Of a stretch of 64,000 bases of DNA, positions 26,745 through 33,971 are shown piece after piece (the first letter of the stretch is position 1; every line of letters starts with the position of its first letter). The translations under genes and the position numbers were made by a program. The DNA is from an uncultured Muribaculaceae bacterium (lineage in GTDB: Bacteria > Bacteroidota > Bacteroidia > Bacteroidales > Muribaculaceae). The stretch covers positions 1 through 64,000 of the forward strand of contig CALUMH010000012.1 of the NCBI GenBank assembly GCA_944321685.1, written 5' to 3'. The notes beneath the pieces were generated by a model. The model saw only the letters and a list, made by a program, of their open reading frames with translations, was not told where the DNA came from and did not search any database.

Positions 26745-27680
26745 ATGATAAAGTACCTGATTATACAAGTGGACGACACTTCGGTATCGTATTGCCACTA
26801 CCCTGCCCTCACAGGCAAGCCGCGGCTTATATCACTCGACGACCTGCGGGCAGGAATATTGTGGGCAATGAAAGAGAATGTGACGGTGCAATTTGTTTAT
26901 CCGTCATACCGGCTTCCCGATGAATACCACCGCGTGATAGAAAGCATCGACCATGCCGACATAGTTCCCGCCGGGTGCGAAGATACCGGACTGCTCGACA
27001 AGGCCGATGTTATAGTGCTTGACGGTATGAGCCGCATCGCTTCCCACACTTTCCGAAGCAATGCGGCATATGTGCTGCGCACAAGCAAAGAGGATTTACT
27101 CACAGGCCGCGATGCCGTTGCCTACCTGCTTGACCGCGTGATGCGACTGAATGTGGTGATAACCGATGTGGAAACATTCACCGATGATGACACCGAACGG
27201 TACGGAAAACTGCTTGGAAGCCTTGCCGAAGCAGTAGCCGAACAGTATGCCGCAGGCCGCAATGTGCAATTCAACCTGCTTACCGACAGGCTGATGCTCG
27301 ACCGGATGAACAATTGCAACGCAGGATGGGAAACCATAGCCCTTGCCCCCGATGGCAGGTTCTACCCCTGCCCTGCATTTTATGGCGATGCAGACAAGGG
27401 ATATAATATAGGCGACTTGCACTTGGGTCCCGATATCAAAAATCCGCAACTATACCGCCTTGACCATGCCCCTATATGCCGCCGGTGCGATGCTTGGCAG
27501 TGCCGTCGCTGCACGTGGCTCAACTGCCGGCTCACGCTCGAAGTCAACACACCGGGGCACCAACAGTGCATCATGACCCACGTAGAGCGTAACGCTTCGC
27601 GCCGCCTGCTGCCACTGTTCCCGGGCACTGAAATTCCCGAAATCGGCTACCTCGACCCGTTTGATATAGCAAAAAATTAA
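26745..27680 (+). CDS. Second CXXX peptide maturase, SPASM-type without the CxxxCxxC motif
   Basis: A 311-residue protein that starts 11 bp after the radical SAM gene. Its C-terminal third is SPASM-like, with cysteines in NNCNAGWE, GRFYPCPAFY, ICRRCDAWQCRRCTWLNC and QQCIM. The N-terminal part lacks any CxxxCxxC motif, so it should not itself cleave SAM. I recognise it as the CXXX repeat peptide maturase that accompanies the radical SAM enzyme. It may bind auxiliary iron-sulfur clusters, or recognise or shuttle the peptide. The exact role is unknown. Confidence 0.75.
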   Translation: MIKYLIIQVDDTSVSYCHYPALTGKPRLISLDDLRAGILWAMKENVTVQFVYPSYRLPDEYHRVIESIDHADIVPAGCEDTGLLDKADVIVLDGMSRIASHTFRSNAAYVLRTSKEDLLTGRDAVAYLLDRVMRLNVVITDVETFTDDDTERYGKLLGSLAEAVAEQYAAGRNVQFNLLTDRLMLDRMNNCNAGWETIALAPDGRFYPCPAFYGDADKGYNIGDLHLGPDIKNPQLYRLDHAPICRRCDAWQCRRCTWLNCRLTLEVNTPGHQQCIMTHVERNASRRLLPLFPGTEIPEIGYLDPFDIAKN

Positions 27681-27706
27681 AAGGTTGATAATAAATTTTG
27701 ACACAA

Positions 27707-27979
27707 ATGAAAAAAATCATAGGAAAAGTAACTCCCGAAGAGAAACAAGAAATACAATCGCTGTTTGAACGCCGCAACGGGCTTAACGAACTTGCAAGAA
27801 TTCTCACAGCCGACAACGCCGAACTTTATGAAAAACTGGTACGTGACATGGGCGAGACCGGCACACGCTTCCAAAACTGGTGGGACCGCATGGCTGCAAA
27901 ATACCAGTGGGAAAGCTCCGATGGCGGCAATTGGGAAATAAATTTCGACACTTGTGAAATTTACTTAGTCACAAAATAA
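27707..27979 (+). CDS. CXXX repeat peptide modification system accessory protein
   Basis: A 90-residue cytoplasmic protein, mostly helical in appearance: KVTPEEKQEIQSLFERRNGLNEL, then LTADNAELYEKLVRDMGETGTRFQNWWDRMAAKYQW. The length, the WWD/W-rich middle and the position directly after the two maturase genes match the small protein of the CXXX repeat peptide modification system. It may act as a leader-binding or assembly factor, but no function has been established to my knowledge. The in-frame TTG at 27698 is a possible alternative start. tatA follows 6 bp later. Confidence 0.72.
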   Translation: MKKIIGKVTPEEKQEIQSLFERRNGLNELARILTADNAELYEKLVRDMGETGTRFQNWWDRMAAKYQWESSDGGNWEINFDTCEIYLVTK

Positions 27980-27985
27980 AAATAT

Positions 27986-28252
27986 ATGGTTACATTATTG
28001 ATACCTTGCTTTATCGGTACAGGGGAACTGTTGCTGATAGGCGGCCTTGCTTTACTGCTTTTCGGCGGGAAAAAATTGCCCGAGATGATGCGCGGACTTG
28101 GACAAGGCGTAAAACAATTTAAAGAAGGCATGAAAGATGTGGAAACAACCATAAACGAAGATGCCGAAGCCGAGAGAACCGCAACCCGGGCTTCCCAACA
28201 AGCCTCAACCCCCAAAAGCGAAAAAGCCAAAGATGAAAAACAGGCACAATGA
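27986..28252 (+). CDS. tatA: Twin-arginine translocase TatA
   Basis: An 88-residue TatA/E-family subunit. An N-terminal membrane helix (about 4-24) containing GTGELLLIGGLALLLFGGKKLPEM is followed by an amphipathic helix (MRGLGQGVKQFKEGMKDV) and a charged tail. It forms the pore-like assembly of the Tat pathway, which exports folded proteins. It is immediately downstream of the RiPP maturation genes and overlaps tatC. With no TatB in view, TatA probably does both jobs, as in minimal Tat systems. The likely client is the Tat-signal precursor at 23967. Confidence 0.92.
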   Translation: MVTLLIPCFIGTGELLLIGGLALLLFGGKKLPEMMRGLGQGVKQFKEGMKDVETTINEDAEAERTATRASQQASTPKSEKAKDEKQAQ

Positions 28253-29039
28253 CGGCCGAGAAGAAATGCTTACATTCGGCGGTCACCTTGAAGTGTTTCG
28301 CCGGATGCTATTCCGCATACTTGCCGTCACCATGTGCATCGCCGCCGTGGTATTCTGCCTGAAGGAGCCGACGTTTGAGATGCTGCTTGCCCCGAGCCGC
28401 CCAGACTTCGCCACCTACCGGTGGATTGAGCAAGCCATGCAACTCATCTCCCCCGGGTTCCGTTTCGAGGAATACCATGTGGAGCTAATAGCAACACAAC
28501 TCGCCAGCCAATTCATGACCCACATCACCACGTCGATTTACCTGGGCCTGCTCGGCGCATCGCCCTACATACTATACGAGCTGTTCAGCTTCATATCTCC
28601 GGCCTTGTACGAAAACGAACGCCGTTATTCGGTGCACGTGCTGCTCACGGTATATCTGCTGTTCATCGCCGGGCTGCTTATGAGCTACTATGTCATATTC
28701 CCCATTTCGTTTCGCTTCCTCGGCACCTACTCCGTAGCCGAGGCCGTACGCAACACCATCACCATCGACAGCTACATCTCCTCATTCGTCACCCTGTCGC
28801 TGCTCATGGGCGTCGTGTTCCAGTTGCCGGTGATAGCCTTCTTTTTGGGAAAGATGGGCATACTCACCGCCCCCATGCTCGCCCGCTACCGCCGCCATGC
28901 CATCATGGTGATAGCCGTCGTGGCAGCCGTCATCACCCCGCCCGACGTGATGTCGCTCATACTCGTGGCAATCCCCTTGTACTTGCTCTATGAAGTGAGC
29001 ATACGCATAGTGGCGTGGACCGGTAAAAAAACAGAATAA
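28233..29039 (+). CDS. tatC: Twin-arginine translocase TatC
   Basis: A polytopic 268-residue protein with about six membrane segments. The N-terminal MLTFGGHLEVFRRMLFRILA block is the TatC signature for Tat-signal recognition, and FELFSFISP-like text (ILYELFSFISPALYENERR) follows the second segment. Two starts are possible: 28233, overlapping tatA by 20 bp, or 28266, preceded by a GAGAAG ribosome-binding-like run. I list the longer one. It closes the RiPP/Tat gene run before a perfect 15-bp terminator stem. Confidence 0.92.
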   Translation: MKNRHNDGREEMLTFGGHLEVFRRMLFRILAVTMCIAAVVFCLKEPTFEMLLAPSRPDFATYRWIEQAMQLISPGFRFEEYHVELIATQLASQFMTHITTSIYLGLLGASPYILYELFSFISPALYENERRYSVHVLLTVYLLFIAGLLMSYYVIFPISFRFLGTYSVAEAVRNTITIDSYISSFVTLSLLMGVVFQLPVIAFFLGKMGILTAPMLARYRRHAIMVIAVVAAVITPPDVMSLILVAIPLYLLYEVSIRIVAWTGKKTE

Positions 29040-29049
29040 TCGGCAAACG

Positions 29050-29082
29050 TTTGGCACGTAGCCTCAACTTGCACTACCTTTG
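29050..29082 (+). promoter_or_regulatory. Promoter of the DUF4491 gene, overlapping a terminator
   Basis: TTTG (29050-29053), about 21 nt, TACCTTTG (29075-29082). The last four bases of the -7 box are part of the left arm of the terminator stem at 29079. Confidence 0.6.
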
Positions 29083-29126
29083 CCACTGCGCGGCATCATT
29101 TGGCACCGCGCAGTGGCAAATTTTTT
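29079..29126 (+). terminator. Terminator after tatC
   Basis: TTTGCCACTGCGCGG (29079-29093) pairs perfectly with 29106-29120. The loop is 12 nt and six T follow at 29121-29126. It is one of the strongest intrinsic terminators in the window. Confidence 0.85.
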
Positions 29127-29147
29127 AACAACACTAAACGAAAAAAA

Positions 29148-29471
29148 ATGGATTTTCTTAGCGACAACAATCTGCTCGGCCTCGCAATAGGCATCTGCAC
29201 ATTCCTCGTGATAGGCTTGTTCCACCCCATAGTGATAAAATGCGAATATTACTTCGGCACCCGGTGTTGGTGGTGGTTTTTGATTTTGGGATTAGTATGC
29301 ATGGGGTTGTCGGTATGGGTCGGCAACCTGTTTGTGTCGGCATTGCTCGGCGTGACGGCATTCTCATCGTTTTGGAGCATACTCGAAATCTTCGAGCAAC
29401 AAAAGCGTGTGCAAAAAGGTTGGTTTCCCCGTAACCCAAAGCGCAAATACCCATTCGGCGAAAATCGATAA
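29148..29471 (+). CDS. DUF4491 family small membrane protein
   Basis: A 107-residue membrane protein with three hydrophobic segments. The blocks GLAIGICTFLVIGLFHPIVIKCEYYFGTR, then CWWWFLILGL, and a cytoplasmic tail SILEIFEQQKRVQKGWFPRNPKRK match DUF4491 as I know it from Bacteroides. The function is unknown. The ATG at 29148 is the correct start; the upstream extension runs through the terminator hairpin. It is a single gene with its own promoter. Confidence 0.83.
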   Translation: MDFLSDNNLLGLAIGICTFLVIGLFHPIVIKCEYYFGTRCWWWFLILGLVCMGLSVWVGNLFVSALLGVTAFSSFWSILEIFEQQKRVQKGWFPRNPKRKYPFGENR

Positions 29472-29531
29472 CCTTCACCAAAGCCTTATTTCTTGGCATA
29501 AAACAAAAAACAGTGAACAAACACTGCGTCT

Positions 29532-29565
29532 TTTTGTCTTTATGTCTAAAATTTAGGTATATTTG
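29532..29565 (+). promoter_or_regulatory. Promoter of the small secreted protein gene
   Basis: TTTTG ending at 29536, 21 nt, TATATTTG (29558-29565), 28 bp upstream of the ATG at 29594. Confidence 0.6.
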
Positions 29566-29593
29566 CATTACAGAACTTTACACAGGGGGGATA

Positions 29594-29932
29594 ATGAACA
29601 AACTGGTTGCATCGGTATTATCGGGCTTGGCAATTATGTCGCCGGGAGTTACCCTTGCCGCCACGCGACCCGAGTGGCGGCCTGCACGGGATGCGGTAAT
29701 CGAAGGCCCGAGCCTTAACAATCCCGACACCTCGAACGGCATTGCCATATACACCGGCAACCGGTCGATAATAATCATTACCGACCACCGCGTGGAAGTG
29801 CGCGTCTTTACCATACTCGGGCAATCGGTGTCGCACGACGAAATTCCACCGGGAGCATCAATCCTCAACATCAATTCACGCGGTATATACATCGTGAAAA
29901 TTGAAAACATTACCCAAAAAGTGGCTCTGTAA
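29594..29932 (+). CDS. Small secreted protein resembling a T9SS sorting domain
   Basis: A 112-residue exported protein. The signal peptide spans about 1-23 (SPGVTLAA). After a linker of about 40 residues, the last 55 residues (VEVRVFTILGQSVSHDEIP..., GIYIVKIENITQKVAL) follow the pattern of Bacteroidetes C-terminal sorting domains: V-x-V-(F/Y)-x-x-x-G-Q, then G-(I/L)-Y-I-V-K, then a short final strand. No cargo domain is present, so the protein is essentially signal, linker and sorting-like domain. The frame is open from 29513, but only the ATG at 29594 gives a signal peptide. Confidence 0.65.
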   Translation: MNKLVASVLSGLAIMSPGVTLAATRPEWRPARDAVIEGPSLNNPDTSNGIAIYTGNRSIIIITDHRVEVRVFTILGQSVSHDEIPPGASILNINSRGIYIVKIENITQKVAL

Positions 29933-29969
29933 CCAAAGTATCATAAACAAAACTAATATAACTGACGCT

Positions 29970-30995
29970 ATGGAAGAAAACACTAACTTAGACTGGGCAA
30001 ACCTATCGTTTGGCTACATGAAAACCGACTATAACGTGCGTTGCACCTACAAGGACGGCGCATGGGGCGAAATAGAAGTTACCGACTCGGAATACATCAA
30101 CATGCACATGGCAGCCACTTGCCTGCACTACGGGCAAGAGATATTCGAGGGATTGAAGGCTTTCAAGGGCAAAGACGGACGGATACGCATATTCCGCCTC
30201 GATGAGAATGCCAAGCGCATACAGCGCAGCGCAAACGGCATAATGATGGCTCCGCTGCCCGAAGAGAAATTCCGCGAGATGGTAGAAAAGGTTGTAAAGC
30301 TCAACGAGCGTTTCATTCCGCCTTACGGCAGCGGCTCGTCGCTCTACATTCGCCCCATCGAACTGGGCATGACAGCCCAAGTGGGAGTGAAACCGGCCGT
30401 TGAATACCTGTTCATAATTTTTGTAACTCCGGTGGGCCCGTACTTCAAGGAAGGGTTCAAGCCGACCAAGGTCGCCGTGTACCGCGAATTCGACCGTGCA
30501 GCCCCATGCGGAACCGGGCGTTGGAAAGTAGGCGGCAACTACGCGGCAAGCCTCAAGGCCGGCGAAATGGCACACTCGGCAGGATACTCGGCAGTGCTTT
30601 ACCTCGACCCGAAAGAGAAAAAATACATCGACGAATGCGGCCCGGCCAACTTCTTCGCAATAAAGGGTAACAAATATATAACCCCGAAGTCAAATTCGAT
30701 ATTGCCGTCGATAACCAACATGAGCTTGCAACAAATAGCCAAGGACATGGGCATGGAAGTGGAATGCCGCCCGATGCTGCTCGAAGAGCTTAACGATGTG
30801 GACGAAGCAGCAGAATGCGGAACAGCAGCCGTTGCTGCTCCCATCAGCGAAGTCGATGACATCGACGAAGGCAAGAAATATGTGATTGCCAAGGACGGAC
30901 AACCCGGCCCAGTCACCACCAAGCTCTATAACCACCTGCGTGCAATACAGCTCGGCGACGAACCCGACACCCACAATTGGGTAACAATACTTTAA
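29970..30995 (+). CDS. ilvE: Branched-chain amino acid aminotransferase
   Basis: A 341-residue class IV PLP aminotransferase. It has the substrate and cofactor blocks CLHYGQEIFEGLKAFKGKDG, RIFRLDENAKRI, YIRPIELG, and TGRWKVGGNYAASLKAGEMA, which carries the PLP-binding lysine region. ECGPANFFAIKGNK and ECGTAAVAAPI follow in order. It transfers amino groups between branched-chain amino acids and 2-oxoglutarate. The upstream in-frame extension (29901) overlaps the preceding gene, so the ATG at 29970 is chosen. A repeat element begins 27 bp after the stop. Confidence 0.95.
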   Translation: MEENTNLDWANLSFGYMKTDYNVRCTYKDGAWGEIEVTDSEYINMHMAATCLHYGQEIFEGLKAFKGKDGRIRIFRLDENAKRIQRSANGIMMAPLPEEKFREMVEKVVKLNERFIPPYGSGSSLYIRPIELGMTAQVGVKPAVEYLFIIFVTPVGPYFKEGFKPTKVAVYREFDRAAPCGTGRWKVGGNYAASLKAGEMAHSAGYSAVLYLDPKEKKYIDECGPANFFAIKGNKYITPKSNSILPSITNMSLQQIAKDMGMEVECRPMLLEELNDVDEAAECGTAAVAAPISEVDDIDEGKKYVIAKDGQPGPVTTKLYNHLRAIQLGDEPDTHNWVTIL

Positions 30996-31021
30996 AAAAT
31001 TGATAATTGATAAAATTGAGG

Positions 31022-31294
31022 GTGTGCCAAAATGCAGATTGGGCGGCAAAGCCGTCCAATCTGAGATAACCGATGTGTGAGGCGAAGCCGAACCGTCGGA
31101 GCATTAAACCATCATATTTGGAACGGCCTCAAAGAGGTCGAATGTATCACAATCCACTATGTTCGATCTCTTTGAGGCCGAGCTTGTTGATGTATAGTCG
31201 ACGGCTTGCGACTCGCCACTCAGAGGTCGCTGCGCCGCCGGTTACCGCAAATTGGACGGCTTTGCCGCCCCCTTTGAATTTACATTTTGACACA
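31022..31294 (+). repeat. Full nested-palindrome element, copy B
   Basis: A 273-bp non-coding element running from TGTGCCAAAATGCAGATTG to CATTTTGACACA. It is the reverse complement of copy A at 22402-22670. The central inverted repeat is CGGCCTCAAAGAGGTCGAA (31124-31142) against 31162-31180 with one wobble. It fills most of the gap between ilvE and the HD-domain gene. Confidence 0.72.
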
Positions 31295-31322
31295 TCTACA
31301 ATTAAATAATATATATGTGTGT

Positions 31323-31862
31323 ATGATAAATTTCTTAGCAATAATCGAGCAATATTACGGACACGACACCGATGCCGCACGGCTGCTGATAAAGCATAGC
31401 AGGCAGGTCGCCGACCGGGCCATGGAGATTGCCAGGCGAAAACCGCAATTGAAAATCGATACCGACTTTGCCTACGAAGCCGCCATGCTGCACGACATAG
31501 GCATTTTCCGCACCGATGCTCCCGAAATATTCTGCCACGGCTCCGAACCTTACATAAAGCACGGGATACTGGGGCGGGAACTGCTCGATGGCATGGAACT
31601 GCCGCGCCACGCCCTTGTGTGCGAACGCCACACCGGCGCAGGCATATCGGTCATCGACATCCGGGAACAACAATTGCCACTCCCCTTGCGAGATATGTTG
31701 CCAATCTCCATCGAAGAAAAACTTGTGTGCTATGCCGACAAGTTTTTTTCAAAATCGCATCCCGACCGTGAAACCACCTACGAACAAGCACACAAAAAGC
31801 TTCACAAATACGGCAACGCGACAGTAGCCCGTTTTGAAGCCCTGCACGAACTATTCGGCTGA
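31323..31862 (+). CDS. HD-domain phosphohydrolase
   Basis: A 179-residue HD-domain protein. Metal-site motifs in order are H27 of LLIKHSRQVADRA, HDIGIF at about 60-65 and later histidines in CHGSEPYIKHGILG and CERHTGAG, with a terminal Asp in CYADKFFS. This layout fits small HD phosphohydrolases that act on nucleotides or phosphate esters; the substrate is unknown. The ATG at 31323 is chosen; the upstream extension lies in the repeat element. It overlaps the convergent GNAT gene by 12 bp. Confidence 0.82.
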   Translation: MINFLAIIEQYYGHDTDAARLLIKHSRQVADRAMEIARRKPQLKIDTDFAYEAAMLHDIGIFRTDAPEIFCHGSEPYIKHGILGRELLDGMELPRHALVCERHTGAGISVIDIREQQLPLPLRDMLPISIEEKLVCYADKFFSKSHPDRETTYEQAHKKLHKYGNATVARFEALHELFG

Positions 31863-32399
31863 CGAGCAGCCATACACGCGGCTGTGCATCTGCTTTATGG
31901 CTCGTTCAAGCATCTCTTGCGACACATCGCCATGCGTCATCAACTTCAATTCAAGTGGCTGCCTGTCGGGCCCGTAAGGAGGCTGCACGTAATGTACCGA
32001 ATTCCACAGTTTCAACCCAAGCGACTCATAAAACCGTATGCGCCTGACGGCTATCGGCGTGGTCGGAGGCTCCACTTCAAGCACGATGGTCGAAGCCACC
32101 TTGTCAAGGAAATTGCCAAACACTTCGCGGCCTATGCCATGCCCGCGCATCTGCGGCACCACTGCAAAGTGTTCGAGATACATGATTTCGTCCAATTTCC
32201 AAAATGTGATAAAAGCAAGCAGGCTGTCATTCTCATCGGCGTCAAATGCCCCCCATACCGAAAACGCACCGCATGAAAGCAATGAAGTAAAATCGGAAAA
32301 ATCGCGACGCTCATCGGCCGGGAATGCCGACGTGTAAAGTTCCTTCACCTGCTCAAGCGCAAGGTCGGAATGTGAAACCAAACGGTAAATTATTCCCAT
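31851..32399 (-). CDS. GNAT family N-acetyltransferase
   Basis: A 182-residue GNAT protein. The acetyl-CoA pyrophosphate-binding motif is visible as PQMRGHGIGREVFGNFL (Q/R-x-x-G-x-G/A), after a beta strand EHFAVV. The C-terminal FYESLGLKLWN motif is also typical. The substrate is unknown. It is a single minus-strand gene, convergent with the HD gene. Confidence 0.85.
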   Translation of the reverse strand: MGIIYRLVSHSDLALEQVKELYTSAFPADERRDFSDFTSLLSCGAFSVWGAFDADENDSLLAFITFWKLDEIMYLEHFAVVPQMRGHGIGREVFGNFLDKVASTIVLEVEPPTTPIAVRRIRFYESLGLKLWNSVHYVQPPYGPDRQPLELKLMTHGDVSQEMLERAIKQMHSRVYGCSSAE

Positions 32400-32407
32400 A
32401 AATTAAA

Positions 32408-32478
32408 AAATTTGCTTACAAAATTGCGAAAAATCAATAATTAGTTTGTAACTTTATATCATGATTAAATTTGCTTAC
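32408..32478. promoter_or_regulatory. Two 12-bp direct repeats upstream of the Lrp gene
   Basis: AAATTTGCTTAC occurs exactly at 32408-32419 and again at 32467-32478, in the non-coding gap between the divergent GNAT and Lrp-type genes. These are candidate binding sites for the regulator encoded next door. I see nothing further in 32400-32647 that I can support. Confidence 0.35.
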
Positions 32479-32647
32479 GCAAGTTACGACTTTTTTGCCA
32501 ATGCAACAAATGCAGCGCAGGCCGTTTGACGAAAAAAAGAACACTTGGGTTGTATGCAAGGCCGAATTAAGTAACATCTGACGTAAAAAAAATACAATCG
32601 ACACATAGAACACTTACTATAATAACTAAAAACTTTATTTCATACAC

Positions 32648-33127
32648 ATGGCAAATTTTCAATTAGACGAGTTAGACTGCAAAATACTGAAAATGCTGTC
32701 CTCGAATGCGCGTAAGCCTTACCTTGAAATCGCTCGCGAATGCAACGTATCGGGAGCTGCAATACACCAACGCATACAGAAACTTTACAGCGTGGGAGTG
32801 CTGAAAGGCTCGGAATCGAACATCGACCCGGCATCGGTAGGCCTCAACACTTGCGCATATGTGGGTTTCTTCTTGAGCGACCCATCGCGTTTCGACGAAG
32901 TAATAGAACGCCTCAAAGCCATGCCCGAGGTGGTGGAATGCCACTTCACCACCGGTAAATATGATATGCTCATTAAATTATATGCCCGCAACAACGAGCA
33001 CCTGCTCGAACTTATACACGACCGGTTGCAATCGATAGGATTTGCCCGCACCGAAACACTTATTTCATTCAGGCAAGTAATCAAGCGCCAAATACCCATC
33101 TACGATAATATTGTAGATAATGATTGA
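32648..33127 (+). CDS. Lrp/AsnC family transcriptional regulator
   Basis: A 159-residue Lrp/AsnC regulator. The N-terminal HTH is LDELDCKILKMLSSNARKPYLEIARECNVSGAAIHQRIQKL-type (about 5-50), and the C-terminal RAM ligand domain is EVVECHFTTGKYDMLIKLYARN (about 95-120). Lrp proteins bind amino acids and control their metabolism, which is compatible with nearby ilvE and trpS but not proof. It overlaps suhB by 8 bp, so the pair is probably co-transcribed. Confidence 0.93.
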   Translation: MANFQLDELDCKILKMLSSNARKPYLEIARECNVSGAAIHQRIQKLYSVGVLKGSESNIDPASVGLNTCAYVGFFLSDPSRFDEVIERLKAMPEVVECHFTTGKYDMLIKLYARNNEHLLELIHDRLQSIGFARTETLISFRQVIKRQIPIYDNIVDND

Positions 33128-33935
33128 TTATAGCAACTTGCTGCTCGATGCCGTGCATTGCGCACAAGAAGCAGGCAAAATACACCTGTCATACTTCAGG
33201 AAAGGGAACTACTCGGTACAAGCCAAGCACGGCAACGAAAGCGATATTGTGACATCGGCCGACAAAGCTGCCGAAACTTCGATAATCAATTTCATACATA
33301 CCCACTACCCCACTCATTCCATACTATCGGAAGAGTCGGGTAGTGAGGTGCATGATGCCGAATACACATGGGTCATCGACCCTCTCGACGGAACCACCAA
33401 TTTCAGTTCCGGGCTGCCCATGTTCAGCGTCTCGATAGGAATCATGCGGAACGGAGTTACCATCGTGGGGGTGGTATATGCCCCTTACCTTGGCGAATTA
33501 TTCCATGCCGTGATAGGCGAGGGCGCATTCCTCAATGGAGAAAAAATAGCTTGCGGCACACGCCTGTCGCTCGACAAGTGCGTAGTGGCAACCGGATTTC
33601 CGGTAGATAAAGACCGCACCCCCGACAACAACCTCGACAACGTTGCCCGCATCATGCCACAAGTGCGCGGTGTGAGGCGGTTAGGCTCGGCTGCCATCGA
33701 CATAAGTTACGTGGCGGCAGGTTTTCTTGATGCCTATTGGGAACTCAATCTGCACGAGTGGGACGTGTGCGCAGGGCTGCTCATAGCCCGGGAAGCCGGA
33801 GCCGAATTCCACCACTTCCGCCACGACCGTAATATCTCGGTGCTGGTGGCCTCTCCAGCCATATCGGCACTGATGTTGCCTTTGTTATCCACCTGTCCGG
33901 GCAGAACTATTGCCAATCTCACGGGAAACAAGTAA
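33120..33935 (+). CDS. suhB: Inositol monophosphatase family protein
   Basis: A 271-residue Mg2+-dependent phosphatase of the inositol monophosphatase family. The metal-binding motifs are SEESGSE, WVIDPLDGTTNFSSGLPMF and the later LHEWDVCAGLLIAREAG. These are the three classical sites. SuhB-like proteins dephosphorylate inositol phosphates or related sugars and can also act on RNA polymerase complexes. The start overlaps the Lrp gene by 8 bp, and trpS follows 36 bp later. Confidence 0.9.
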   Translation: MIDYSNLLLDAVHCAQEAGKIHLSYFRKGNYSVQAKHGNESDIVTSADKAAETSIINFIHTHYPTHSILSEESGSEVHDAEYTWVIDPLDGTTNFSSGLPMFSVSIGIMRNGVTIVGVVYAPYLGELFHAVIGEGAFLNGEKIACGTRLSLDKCVVATGFPVDKDRTPDNNLDNVARIMPQVRGVRRLGSAAIDISYVAAGFLDAYWELNLHEWDVCAGLLIAREAGAEFHHFRHDRNISVLVASPAISALMLPLLSTCPGRTIANLTGNK

Positions 33936-33971
33936 TTTTGTAATCGGAAAATTACAATTACCCATAGAAAC

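Noticed and set aside
31073..31309. 78-codon frame within repeat copy B (and a similar frame in copy A)
   Set aside because: The frame is created by the palindromic repeat. It is not maintained between the two copies.
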